Below are positions 1 to 9,439 of a stretch of 17,500 nt of DNA, piece after piece (position 1 is the stretch's first letter; every line of letters starts with the position of its first letter). This stretch comes from Neocallimastix lanati (nom. inval.) (lineage: Eukaryota; Neocallimastigomycota; Neocallimastigomycetes; Neocallimastigales; Neocallimastigaceae). The stretch covers positions 137,501 to 155,000 of the forward strand of contig JACVTC010000087.1 of the NCBI GenBank assembly GCA_016946835.1. Direction: 5' to 3'. The notes under the pieces are model-generated. The model did no database searches and was not told the DNA's origin. It saw only the letters and a program-made list of their open reading frames with translations. The translations under genes and the position numbers were made by a program.

Positions 1-61
1 AAAAAATATTTTATTATTATTATTATTATTATTTTTTTTTTTTTTTTTAAAATTAGAATAC

Positions 62-500
62 CTTTTAATTCCTTGTAAGTAATATAATTTTTATTGTTAC
101 CGACAGTTTTTATTAAACCTTTAACATGCTTTTGTTTTATATTACTGTCTCCAGAATTTTGGAAAGCATTGGTTAAATTATTAAAATTAATACCAGATTC
201 TTCGATAGAAGTATCACTGAGTTTATTGGAAGCAGTAATTTCATTATATAAAGATAATAATTCTTTTTCTTGTTTTTTTATGAATTTCGTAAAATCTTTA
301 TAATTAATTTGTGAGTTTATATCTTTTGATTTTGACATTAAATTTATTAACTGTGAAGCTTGAAAGGAAGCCTCCTCCTTATTTAATTTATAGTTAACAT
401 TTAAATAATCTTCTAAAGAACTCCTAGTAATATAACCAAAATTACTTTTATCAATAGTATTAAAAAGAAGTTTTATATGGTCATTATTATCTTTTGCCAT
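62..500 (-). CDS. EF-hand protein, first exon (probable SCaMC/SAL1-type Ca-regulated carrier), partial
   Basis: The exon starts at ATG 500-498 and reads 146 codons plus one base to a donor GTATTC beginning at 61. The rest of the gene lies beyond the left edge. The protein begins MAKDNNDHIKLLFNTIDKSN and shows EF-hand pairs: loop DKSNFGYITRSS at residues 17-28, then a helix-loop-helix ending QINYKDFTKFIKKQEKELL around 65-82, and a last hand with NYITYKEL around 138-145. The order and spacing, including a long helix rich in K and E after the second hand, resemble the N-terminal calcium-sensing domain of mitochondrial ATP-Mg/Pi carriers. No transporter segment is visible because the window ends. 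Several calcium-coordinating positions are not acidic, so calcium binding is uncertain. Gut fungi have hydrogenosomes rather than mitochondria, so a carrier of this type might act there; that is inference. Another calmodulin-like protein is possible. Confidence 0.6.
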
Positions 501-1394
501 TTTTTATTTATATAAATATTTTGAAATAGTTTAATTTTATATAATTAGATGTTTATATTAAAAAAAAAATAATAATAATAGTTTCTTCTATCTGAAAATT
601 GAACAGAATTGAAATTTTTAAAATGATAATTCTATAATTTTCTATAAATATATATTATTTTTTTTTTAAAAAAAAAAAAAGTTATTTATATAATAAAGAA
701 AATAATAATAATAAATAAAAAATACTTTTTTTATTAGAAAGTATTTTTTTTTTTATATTGGTATTATTATATTATATATATTTATTATTTGAATGGTTTG
801 AATATTAAAGTAATAAAAAAAAAAAAAAAAAGGTCAATTTCAAATAAGTTTTAATTATTCTTATTTAAACTTTTAATATATAAATTATTTTTATTATAAC
901 ATGATTTTTTTATTATAATTAGTAGTATTATTATTTTTAATTGCCATTTTTCATATTTTTTTTTTTTTTTAAATTAAATTAAATTAAATCAAATCAAATT
1001 AAATTATATAAAAGAGAATTGAATTGAATTGAATAGGTATCATATATTATATATATAATAAATTACCTTTCGAAAAAAAAAAATTACTTTAAAAAATTAA
1101 AATGAATACATCCAAATACATTAATGAATTAATATTCAAATAATGTAGATCTAAAAAATTTAAAAATGTAGAATGATAATTATTAAAAATGAAAAATATA
1201 TAATATACAAAATATACCACAAATAAAAAATAAATATATATAAAAAATATTGCAACAATTTTTAGTTAATAATAAATGTATATAAAAAATTTTTTTTTTT
1301 TTTTTCACTTTTGCTGTTGTAATTATACACTAATTATATTATATTAATGAAATATTAGAGCAACACATGTTTTTTTCTTATTTATTCTTTCATG

Positions 1395-1439
<45 letters not shown>

Positions 1440-1814
1440 TTTTAATTTATATTTTATTTGTTTAAATTAATGTTAAAATGATTAAATAAATATATATATA
1501 TCTTTTTCTTTCTTTAAAGTATAAAAATGAAAATGAAAATAAAAGTTTATAATTTTAAGAATAAAAATAAAAATCTATTTCATACAATATAATGTTCAAT
1601 AAATAATAATTATATATAAATATGTTTTTATCTTTTTTTTTTTTTTTTTTCTATTGATATGTTTCTTAAATAATTTTCATTTATTGAATGAATTATAGCT
1701 CATGATTTACTTCTTTTTACCGATAGTCTATTTTTATATATAAATATATATTTTATAAGAAACATAATTAATAACATTATTATTAAAATTGTCTTTTAAT
1801 TAAAAATGAATTTA

Positions 1815-1879
<65 letters not shown>
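501..1879. other. intergenic region between two minus-strand genes
   Basis: No open frame with protein-like composition was found. It must hold the promoter of the EF-hand gene (right of 500) and the 3' end of RRS1. It contains poly-A/poly-T runs, an ATT microsatellite (about 1397-1439) and a perfect 12-bp inverted repeat (AAAAAATACTTT ... AAAGTATTTTTT, about 717-750). No tRNA or snoRNA could be recognised. Confidence 0.5.

Positions 1880-1883
<4 letters not shown>
1816..1883. repeat. (ATT)n microsatellite overlapping the RRS1 stop codon
   Basis: About 22 uninterrupted ATT units. Read on the minus strand they are TAA repeats in the frame of the RRS1 gene, so the stop codon at 1882-1880 is the first of a long series of in-frame TAA stops. 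Confidence 0.9.
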
Positions 1884-1884
<1 letters not shown>

Positions 1885-2597
1885 TTTGTACCTTTTCAAG
1901 AATTTCTAAAGTCTTTTCCTTTTCAGCCTTCATATCACCAGTTGCTGATTCACGATGTTTCCTTACACCTTGATTCTTTACCTTTGGTTCATTCTTTAAC
2001 TTTTTATCGAATCTACCTAAGGAAGCTGTTGAAGTTTTAGCAATAATAGATTTATTTAATAATTCTTGTTTTCTAGCTTCTCTTGGATTAATATTTTTTC
2101 TAACAGCTTCAGCTTCTTCAAGGTTTCTCTTTTGTCTCTTTTTATTACTTTCAATACGTTCTTTCTTTTCATTAGCTCTCTTTTCATATTGATCTTCCAT
2201 TGGATCTATTTTTATTTTTTATTTTTTATTTTTTTATATTATAACAATTATTATAAATAAAATATATTATCATTAATACTTTTTAATTATCTTTATTTTA
2301 GAATTTATTAATAAAAATTTTAATTTTATATATATTTATATTTACCGGCATTTCTTGGAACTTCAATTAACCAATCTTCTGGAACATCTTCCTTATTCTT
2401 AGTATGATCATAACCGTAACGAGCCTTATATTCACCAGTTTCTTCATCAAATTCAAATCTACTTCTCTTCTTCTTTTGAATTCCCTTAGCTTTAGCAAAC
2501 TTCTCCCAACGAGTAAGAACCTTTTCTTTTGGAACCTTTAATAATTTATAAATTTTATTATTAATTTATTTAATAAAAATAAGAATATATGAATAAT

Positions 2598-2634
<37 letters not shown>

Positions 2635-2664
2635 CAAAAGTTAATTATTATTAAAAATTATTAT

Positions 2665-2697
<33 letters not shown>

Positions 2698-3300
2698 GTA
2701 ATATATTTAAAAAATAATTTATAATATACATATATATTATTAATTTTTTTTTTTATAACTTTTTAAGAAATTTATTTAACTTACTGGTTTTTCTCTAGGA
2801 ATGACAGTAATTGGATCTGGAAGGGTAGCAAAAATACCATCTTCACTTGATTTAGTTGGAAGATTAAATATAGCGTTCATAATTAATTGAGTATTATCTC
2901 TAGTTAAATTTTTTAAAAAATCTTCCTTTCCTTTTCTAATTAATTGTTTATTATTATTTTATATTTTGAATAAATAACGTTCAATTATTATCAATTAATA
3001 TTAACCCTTATTAATTAATAAAATTAAAATTAAAATGGCATAAATTAATTTCAATTTTAAAATATTTACTTTAAATCTTTTGGATCAATTGGATTGGTAT
3101 CAAAAGCAGCTAAATTTCCTAAATCATATTCTAAAGGAATTGCTTTTTCAACTTCAGTGGATTTGCTGTTGATTTTGATTCATAAATTTTAATTTAAAAT
3201 AACATAATAATTAAAATAATAATTTATATTAGTAAAGGTTTGATTTCTAGAAATTATTTTTCTTCTGTTTATATAATAAAGCGTTCATATATATCTATCC

Positions 3301-3331
<31 letters not shown>

Positions 3332-3759
3332 CTTTTTTTTTTTTTTATTACATAAAATATATATTCATATTTGTTATTTTAAATTTAATCCTGAAATTTC
3401 AATATACATATATATATTTTAAATCGTCTTCCTAAATTCAAAATTTTTTAAAATATATTTAATTTTTAATGTTCATTTAAATGAAAAATAATTATAAATT
3501 ATTTAATTTGTTTTCTATATATAATATTTTATGAAATGATAAGAATATATAAAGAGATTTATTGAATCCTAAGATTTTATTATTCTATAAATAATTTCAA
3601 CTGAAATTCCATTTTGATTTTAAATTATTATTTAATTTTTATTAATATTCATAAATTCATTATGTACATATATTTATTTTTAATAATACATTAATTTATT
3701 AATTTTATTGATAATTACAATTTTGATTTTTCATTTGTAAGTACAGACTGAACTTCCAT
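1880..3759 (-). CDS. RRS1: ribosome biogenesis regulatory protein RRS1 homologue, five exons
   Basis: Exons on the minus strand are 3759-3719, 3165-3070, 2935-2785, 2535-2346 and 2205-1880. Together they give 804 bases, or 267 residues plus stop, and all junctions are GT-AG and in phase. Known RRS1 features appear in order: EYDLGNLAAFD around residues 26-36, RDNTQLIMNAIFNLP around 58-72, the signature PREKPVPKEKVLTRWEKFAK around 92-111, KKKRSR at 117-122, FDEETGEYKARYGYD around 125-139, DWLIEVPRNADPMEDQYEKR around 151-170, and a basic coiled tail. In the family, Rrs1 acts in the nucleolus with Rpf2 to bring the 5S RNP into pre-60S particles. Length fits the family (yeast about 200, animals about 365 residues). 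Exons 2-5 are secure. The 41-base first exon (MEVQSVLTNEKSK) is inferred: it is the nearest upstream ATG with a donor (GTAATT) in the right phase, across a 553-base intron. Confidence 0.9.
2605..2695. repeat. two long A homopolymers in an RRS1 intron
   Basis: Runs of 29 A (2605-2633) and 27 A (2669-2695) lie in the 249-base intron between exons 3 and 4. On the coding strand they are poly-T tracts upstream of the acceptor. Confidence 0.9.
3305..3346. repeat. T homopolymer in first RRS1 intron
   Basis: A run of T broken by a single C lies in the proposed first intron (3718-3166). The short open frames that cover it encode only poly-phenylalanine and are not real. Confidence 0.85.
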
Positions 3760-4149
3760 TTTGAAATTATTATTATCAAAATATTTAAATATTAAATAAA
3801 TTTTTTTTTAAAAAAAAAAAATAATAATATATATGAATTTAATATAGATCTTTTTTTTTTTTTTTTTTTTTTTTGAAAATATTTTTTTTTGAAAATTTTC
3901 CAATAATTGATTGGCTAAAACTATTTATATAAATAAATAAAATATATATAATAAATAAATAATAAATAATTAGTTATATATCATTAAATAACTAAATAAA
4001 TAATTAAATAAATAAATAAGCAAACAACTAAATAAATAAATAAATAACTAAATAAACAAACAACTAAATAAATAACTAAATAAATAATTAATTAATTAAT
4101 TAATTAAAAATAATATATATATTTTAATTTTTATTAATTAAAATTTATT
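3760..4149. other. low-complexity spacer with AAAT-type tandem repeats
   Basis: The stretch holds homopolymers and, from about 3926 to 4105, degenerate AAAT/ACTAAATA tandem repeats passing into AATT repeats. No coding frame was seen. The right-hand part of the interval should contain the RRS1 promoter, which could not be recognised. Confidence 0.55.
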
Positions 4150-4246
4150 TATTGGAATATTTATGATTACACTGTTTTTTAAAATTTATGAAGTATTTAT
4201 TAGAATGTTTATGTAATTATACTGCTTTCAAAATTTATGAATTATT
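4150..4246. repeat. diverged tandem duplication, unit about 49 bp
   Basis: Two adjacent copies, about 4150-4197 and 4198-4246, share the framework TATT(G/A)GAAT(A/G)TTTATG ... AAAATTTATGAA(G/T)TATT. They lie downstream (minus sense) of the retroelement 3' end and may belong to its LTR. Confidence 0.65.
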
Positions 4247-4421
4247 TACAAGTATTTTATACTAAATGAGGCTAATATTGAATACATCGAGAATTTGAAA
4301 TATAATAATTAAAGAAGAAAAAATTTAACAAAGAAATAAAATGTAATTAGTTTATTTTATTGTCTTTAACACATATTTTTAATACAACACATGATTTTAG
4401 TTTTAATTATTTCTTTTAACA
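4247..4421 (-). mobile_element. probable start of the 3' LTR of a Ty1/copia relic
   Basis: On the minus strand, just after the pol stop, the sequence reads GAAGGAGAATGTTAAAAG. A purine-rich stretch followed by TGTT is the usual polypurine tract and LTR start of copia elements, so the LTR would begin at 4421 and run leftward. The inner end of the LTR could not be placed, and no second copy was found for comparison. Confidence 0.45.
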
Positions 4422-4442
4422 TTCTCCTTCAGACCAAAATGT

Positions 4443-5745
4443 TTATTTGTCAAAGATTTGGACTGTGAACTTAGTTATTTTTGGTCCATTGAGACCTTTG
4501 GTTAATGAATCAGGTAACTTTTTTTTTTTTTTTTTTTTTTTGATGTTGATATATTCTAAATTTATTTATTTATTTTTTTTTTTTTTTTCAGTTATCCTTT
4601 TTGAAAAGGAATTTTATTTCCATATATTTTAATTTATTATTTAGCTTTTTTACCATTTTCTATTGTCGTTTTACTGGATAAATTGTCTTTGAATAAATTT
4701 ATTGGTTTATTAATATTATATAATTCTTTTATAGTGTTTCTAATCCATAATACTTTCTTCGTACATTCAAAAGTAGCTCTATATTCTGCTTCGGGGGTAG
4801 AAGTACCTACAACAGTTTTTTTTTTTTTTTTTTATTAGATTGTCAGCAGATAGAATCATTATTCATTGTAATAATGTATCCTAAGGTAGATTTCCAATCC
4901 TTTTGGATCATCAGCGAAATCAGAGTTGGTATATGCTACTATTTCCCCTCGTCCTTTATATATTATTTCATAGTTTTTAATATATTTAAATATTTTTAAT
5001 ATGTTTATTACCATTTTTCAGTGGGCAAAAGGGCAAAATTAGGATTTTCAGAATTTTTTTTATGCTTCTTTTCCAACAATAAACGTAATGTCGGTATGAG
5101 TACATCCTGAGAGGTAGATAAGTGATACTACTGCGCTTTTTTATATATCAAAATTTTCATTATTTTTTACATGACCTTGTCACTGTCGAACAAAGAATTC
5201 TTGATTTTCTGATATTTGTAAATTTTAAACTTTTTTTGTAATAAATCATATATTAGATGAGTTTGAGAAATTGTATAATTTAAAATTTTTTTTATTTTTT
5301 GATATTGATTCCTAAAATATAATCAATATGGTTGCATTTAAGTTTTTTTAAACTTTCATTAATAGTTTGATTAATACATTTATTTATTCCTATTATTAAT
5401 AAATCATCAACATACACTCCAATAATGCAAACAGTTTTTTTTTTTTTTCCTCCCTTCCTTTTTTTGCAAAAAATACATGGCTCAGAACAAAGTTTAGTTG
5501 TGTAAAGCCATTATTTAATTGGAAATTGGAAAAGAGTATATTCCCGTATATTCCACAGACGAATACTAAATAATAAAGAAGAAATGTTCTTTTTTAAAAA
5601 AATTTTTTTTTTTTTTTTTTTTTTTTAAGAATAATTGTATAATACTCCAATTTAATAAATTAAATAATATTCTTATTGCTAAATTACTAATTTATAATTT
5701 AGTGCTAATAACAAGTTTTGGTAACGTGGTGATACTGTTATTATT
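4443..5745 (-). pseudogene. degenerate Ty1/copia pol (reverse transcriptase and RNase H)
   Basis: Reading leftward on the minus strand, fragments of a copia polyprotein appear in the expected order but in different frames. They are NLLNWSIIQLF near 5665 (start of RT), NGFTQLNFVLSHVFFAKK near 5500, the RT catalytic box YVDDLLIIG near 5405, AVVSLIYLSGCTHTDITFIV near 5100, VAYTNSDFADDPKG near 4930 (RNase H), STPEAEYRATFECTKKVLWI near 4780, and DSLTKGLNGPKITKF near 4490, ending at TAA 4445-4443. Frameshifts, internal stops (for example TGA where Trp is expected before QSNKK) and poly-A insertions at 4821-4843 and about 5601-5626 show it is dead. Integrase and gag were not found. Boundaries are approximate. 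Confidence 0.88.
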
Positions 5746-6943
5746 AAATTTATAATATTCAATATATATATATATATATAAATATTTTTTTTTAATGAAC
5801 AAGTTATTATTATTACTATTTATTATTATTTTCTATTTATTATTATTAATATTTATTATTATTATCATTATTATTATTATTTATTATTATTATTTATTAT
5901 TTATTATTTATTATTTATTATTTATTATTTATTATTATCTGAACTATGTTATATAAAATTATTTCAAACATTTCTATTATAATTAATATTATTATTATGT
6001 TTTATAATAAATAAATATCAATTATGTAACTAGTTTTTATTTTCTTAATTATATATATATTATTTGTTATTACTTCAATATTTATTTTGCTATTTATTTA
6101 TTTGATATGAGATTTTATTTTTTACCTAACATTTTTATTATTATGTGTATTTAAATTTTTACCAATAAAAAAAAATTATGTATATATATATAAATATATA
6201 TACATAAAAAATAATGAAAAAAAATATTAATAACGATAAATAATATTGTTATTAATAAATAATAAATAAATTAATAAATAAATTAATAAATAATAAATAA
6301 TAATTAAAGGGGTATTTATTTTTAGATAAATAATAAATAATTAAAAGTTATATTAATATCATTCACAAGAATACGTATAATTGTATTATTGAAAATGAAA
6401 TATAAATGTATATTTCACTTTCTCTCTATTTTTTTTTTCTTTCTTGTAATTTTAGAGTTTCATTCATTTGAAAAAGATAAACTATATTTTAAGAAGATGT
6501 TATCATTAAGCAATAAACTTTTTCATTCACTGAAAATTTTTATTTTCATTTTTATTTTTTTTTATTTTATTTTTTTTATACCTTAACAATTTTTAATTAT
6601 TTAACATGTTAATTTTTTTTTTTTTTTCATTTTAATTTTTACTTTTTACTTCTAATTCTATTTTACTCTTTTGATTTTAATTTTTAAATTTTATTTTTTA
6701 TCTTTTCTAATTTATCTTATTTTAATTTGTGTATATTTCGTTTTAATAATATTTATAGCTATTAAAGTGTTATTTTGTTTTTTCTACACTTTAATTCCAA
6801 AAAATATATTCCATTGTTTTTTTATAGGCATGATATGATATCATTTCCTATTTTGTTTTTATCCTATTAAGATTTTGTATTTTAATAGGAAATTAATTGG
6901 TTTTAGATGATAAGAAAGTACCCAAATTTTATTTTATCCTATC
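5746..6943. other. non-coding region rich in ATT and TAAA repeats
   Basis: TATTA arrays occur at about 5800-5940 and AATAAAT arrays at about 6240-6340. A plus-strand frame at 6389-6586 is mostly phenylalanine and is not believed. A 9-bp inverted repeat TCCTATTAA/TTAATAGGA spans 6862-6890. No gene is supported. Confidence 0.5.
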
Positions 6944-7553
6944 CTAAAATTTAAATATTGCTTTCTCTCCATCAGAAGAGTCAATTGGTGATGATAAAAC
7001 CCTGACTTTTGTAAATTTAATACCACTAATTAAATTCCATGATCATTTTTAAAAATTAAAACTTTTTTTTTTTTCTAGCTTAATTTATTGCTTATATATG
7101 AAACATATGTGAGTTTCCTATCCTTCAAAGTGGTAAAAATCGAAACTATTTGCACATCACAATTTTATTGATTCATATTTTTGAAGTTAATACGTAAAGA
7201 TTAAGATTTATCATTTGTTTGATACTCGCTTGTTCCTTTATCATAAATCCGTGTAACATCATCTGTTATTTCTTTATTATGATTAATAAAATGGATTGAT
7301 TTATTGTTTATATTATTGTAACGGTTAACACCCAATAGGTCCATACTAAACAAAAGTAATTCATTTTATAAGAAAATGATGTATTAATTATAAAAGATAT
7401 ACAATATTATTTATTATTAATAGTCATCATAATATTTCTAATTAATTTTTTACCATAAAATTTGACGACGTTTGAAATAAGAAACTAACACTCATTGAAG
7501 TTGGACTTTCTGTGAAGGTGTTGATCTTTAGCTAAAGTAGTTTCTTGAGACAT
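6944..7553 (-). CDS. tentative small three-exon gene, unknown function
   Basis: Three stretches on the minus strand join in frame through GT-AG signals: 7553-7492, 7345-7226 and 7025-6944 (stop TAG). They give 87 residues beginning MSQETTLAKDQHLHRKSNFN and ending DSSDGEKAIFKF. Introns of 146 and 200 bases match the size of introns in the confident genes. The exons use a wider set of codons and more G+C than the surroundings, and their amino-acid mix is balanced, unlike the poly-Phe/Ile frames nearby. The donors (GTGTTA, GTATCA) are not the best form, and the second exon could instead run on to a stop at 7203-7201, giving 68 residues. I do not recognise the protein. It could also be a gene relic or part of a retroelement. 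Confidence 0.3.
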
Positions 7554-8430
7554 TCCGGTTTCTCAAAAAAGTACTTTTGAATATTAGAATAGAATCAAAT
7601 GGGACTCTCTATCATATATATACTGTTTATTTATTTAATATAATAATTCATTAGTATTATGGTTAACAAAGAGAGAAGCGGATAGTATATTCATGATTAT
7701 TTTATTTCAATATGTATTATTATAATTATAATAATTATAATACTTTAATTCCTATAAAATTAATATAGTTCTATATATTAGAATATATAATTAATATATA
7801 TTACCTATTTCATATAAATAGATTAAATTATTTATATTAGAAATAGAGGACTCTCTTGTAAAATTTTAGGAATTAGAATTATTATATTAATTGTACGAAT
7901 ATTATAATTTTATTAATAAATTATACTAAACAACTATTATTAAAAAAACCCACTGCTTATAAATTATTGCACATCAAAGTCCCTCATATCAGAATACATA
8001 TCACGTGAATGGATTTATTACATATGTATAAGTTACATATAATATTTAAAGGGGGATAAATGGCATTTCGGAACCGCAAGTGAATTAATATAAGCCACAT
8101 ATTTTTTAAGATGGCGTATTATATATAAATTTTTTTATATAAATAAATAATTAAATAATAATTAAATAAATATTTTATAATATATGCCATTGTATTTTAA
8201 TGTTTTAAATATTATAAATAAAAATTTATAAAAATAATATAAGCCACATTCCTATATGAAATTTTATGTAGAAATATTTAAAGCCACATTCCGAAACGCA
8301 CCACCCTCTATATAAAGGAACTGTTAACATAAATTTATACAACAAAAATAAACGTAATAAATATACTTTAATAAATTACATATTATATAATAAATAAATA
8401 TAAATATATATAATAATATGAATAAAAAAA
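7554..8430. other. unique-sequence island with promoter- or LTR-like content
   Basis: Unlike the flanks, this stretch has several G/C-containing words, among them GGGACTCTCT (about 7600) and GGACTCTCTTG (about 7857), a CACGTG site at 8002-8007 and the motif cluster described separately. No open frame is supported. It would include the upstream region of the tentative minus-strand gene. Confidence 0.4.
8041..8318 (+). promoter_or_regulatory. promoter- or LTR-like motif cluster with TATA box
   Basis: The identical 15-mer TAATATAAGCCACAT occurs at 8086-8100 and 8236-8250. A third related copy, AAGCCACATTCC at 8281-8292, shares 12 bases with the second. AATATTTAAAG is repeated at 8041-8051 and at about 8273-8283. 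TTTCGGAA (8066-8073) is inverted as TTCCGAAA (8289-8296). A TATATAAAGG box at 8309-8318 follows directly. Repeated elements in front of a TATA box suggest a promoter or the U3 part of an LTR, but no plus-strand gene follows nearby. Confidence 0.35.
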
Positions 8431-8431
8431 T

Positions 8432-8545
8432 AGTTAATAATTAGGATTATTAATTAATATTAATTATTATTATATATTATAATTATTAAATATTTTTAAT
8501 ATATAATACTAATTAATTAATAATAATAAATCCAAATTATTAACT
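8432..8545. repeat. foldback element 1 (114 bp)
   Basis: The terminal arms AGTTAATAATTAGGATT (8432-8448) and AATCCAAATTATTAACT (8529-8545) pair at 16 of 17 positions. The A/T-rich inside continues as an imperfect inverted repeat. It could be a MITE-like relic. Confidence 0.6.
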
Positions 8546-8690
8546 TTTCATAAATTAAAAAAAAAAAAACAAAGATAAAAATAAAAACAAAAATATGTAT
8601 ATAAAATATAGATAATTAAAATGTTTTAAAATAAAATAATATTCACTTGAAACAATTCCTTTCCATTTTCATTTTTGATTACAGACACTT

Positions 8691-8807
8691 AAAAAGTTAT
8701 ATTATACATAAAAAAGAACAAACACAATAAAAAAAAAAAAGAATAATCTTTTACATTTACTTTTTTATTTATATGTTTATTCTTTTTTATGTATAATAAA
8801 ACTTTTT
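8691..8807. repeat. foldback element 2 (117 bp, 34-bp arms)
   Basis: The arms 8691-8724 and 8774-8807 are inverted copies matching at 32 of 34 positions, with a 49-base spacer. The arm starts AAAAAGTTATATTATACATA. If transcribed it would form a long hairpin. MITE or hairpin RNA are both possible. Confidence 0.7.
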
Positions 8808-8943
8808 AATTTAATGACTCAAGAAAATCTCTTTACTCATAGAAAATGAATTTCTTTTTTTTTTTATTATTTTTATTTTATTTTATTTTTTTTTTTTTTG
8901 TACTTTCTCTCTTTTTTAAGTTAGTATTTGATAACAGAATTTT

Positions 8944-9159
8944 ATAATTGAATAACAGAATAACAGAATAATTGAATAACAGAATAATTGAATAATTGAA
9001 TAATTGAATAATTGAATAATTGAATAATTGAATAATTGAATAACAGAATAACAGAATAATTGAATAACAGAATAACAGAATAATTGAATAACAGAATAAT
9101 TGAATAACAGAATAATTGAATAATTGAATAACAGAATAATTGAATAATTGAATAATTGA
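8944..9159. repeat. 8-bp two-variant minisatellite, 27 units
   Basis: The array is built only of ATAACAGA (A) and ATAATTGA (B) with no other variant. The order from 8944 is BAABABBBBBBBAABAABABABBABBB. Because 8 is not a multiple of 3, the minus-strand frame gives an 8-residue periodic peptide (LFNYSIIQ-like). It is open only because the repeat has no stop, and it is not a gene. Confidence 0.95.
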
Positions 9160-9242
9160 ATAATAAACAAAATAGTATTTATTAATAGTTTTTTATTAAT
9201 AAATAATAAATAATTGAATAAATTGAATAATATCTTTAATCG

Positions 9243-9388
9243 ACAACTTTATTTTTATTTTTATTTATTTTATTTTATTTTATTTTATTTTTTTTGGATA
9301 AACACAAATAAAATTAAATCGAAATTTGCAAATCTTGTAACTGATTTTTATTGTGTCATCCAAAAACATAAAATAAAAATAAAGTTGT
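9243..9388. repeat. foldback element 3 (146 bp, 19-bp perfect arms)
   Basis: ACAACTTTATTTTTATTTT (9243-9261) is perfectly inverted at 9370-9388, with a 108-base spacer of more mixed sequence. It is the third foldback within 1 kb. Confidence 0.65.
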
Positions 9389-9439
9389 ATCAGTGTATCA
9401 TTTTTAATATTTTTTATCTTTTTTTTATTTAATATAATT

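Noticed and set aside
94-303. Plus-strand open frame
   Set aside because: It is antisense to the EF-hand exon and has no protein-like pattern.
2066-2260. Plus-strand Phe/Ser-rich frame
   Set aside because: It is antisense to the last RRS1 exon; its bias comes from the Lys/Glu-rich coding strand.
3240-3422. Plus-strand frame with poly-Phe
   Set aside because: It consists of a T homopolymer inside the RRS1 first intron.
4447-4632. Plus-strand frame
   Set aside because: It is antisense to the copia RNase H relic and crosses two T runs.
6389-6586. Plus-strand frame MKMKYKCIF...
   Set aside because: It is mainly Phe/Ile low complexity. A short middle part looks less biased, but there is no conserved motif or splice support.
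8916-9170. Minus-strand 84-residue periodic peptide frame
   Set aside because: It is produced entirely by the 8-bp minisatellite; the period of 8 residues follows from 24 = 3 x 8 bases.
9214-9432. Plus-strand frame
   Set aside because: It is low complexity and lies across foldback element 3.
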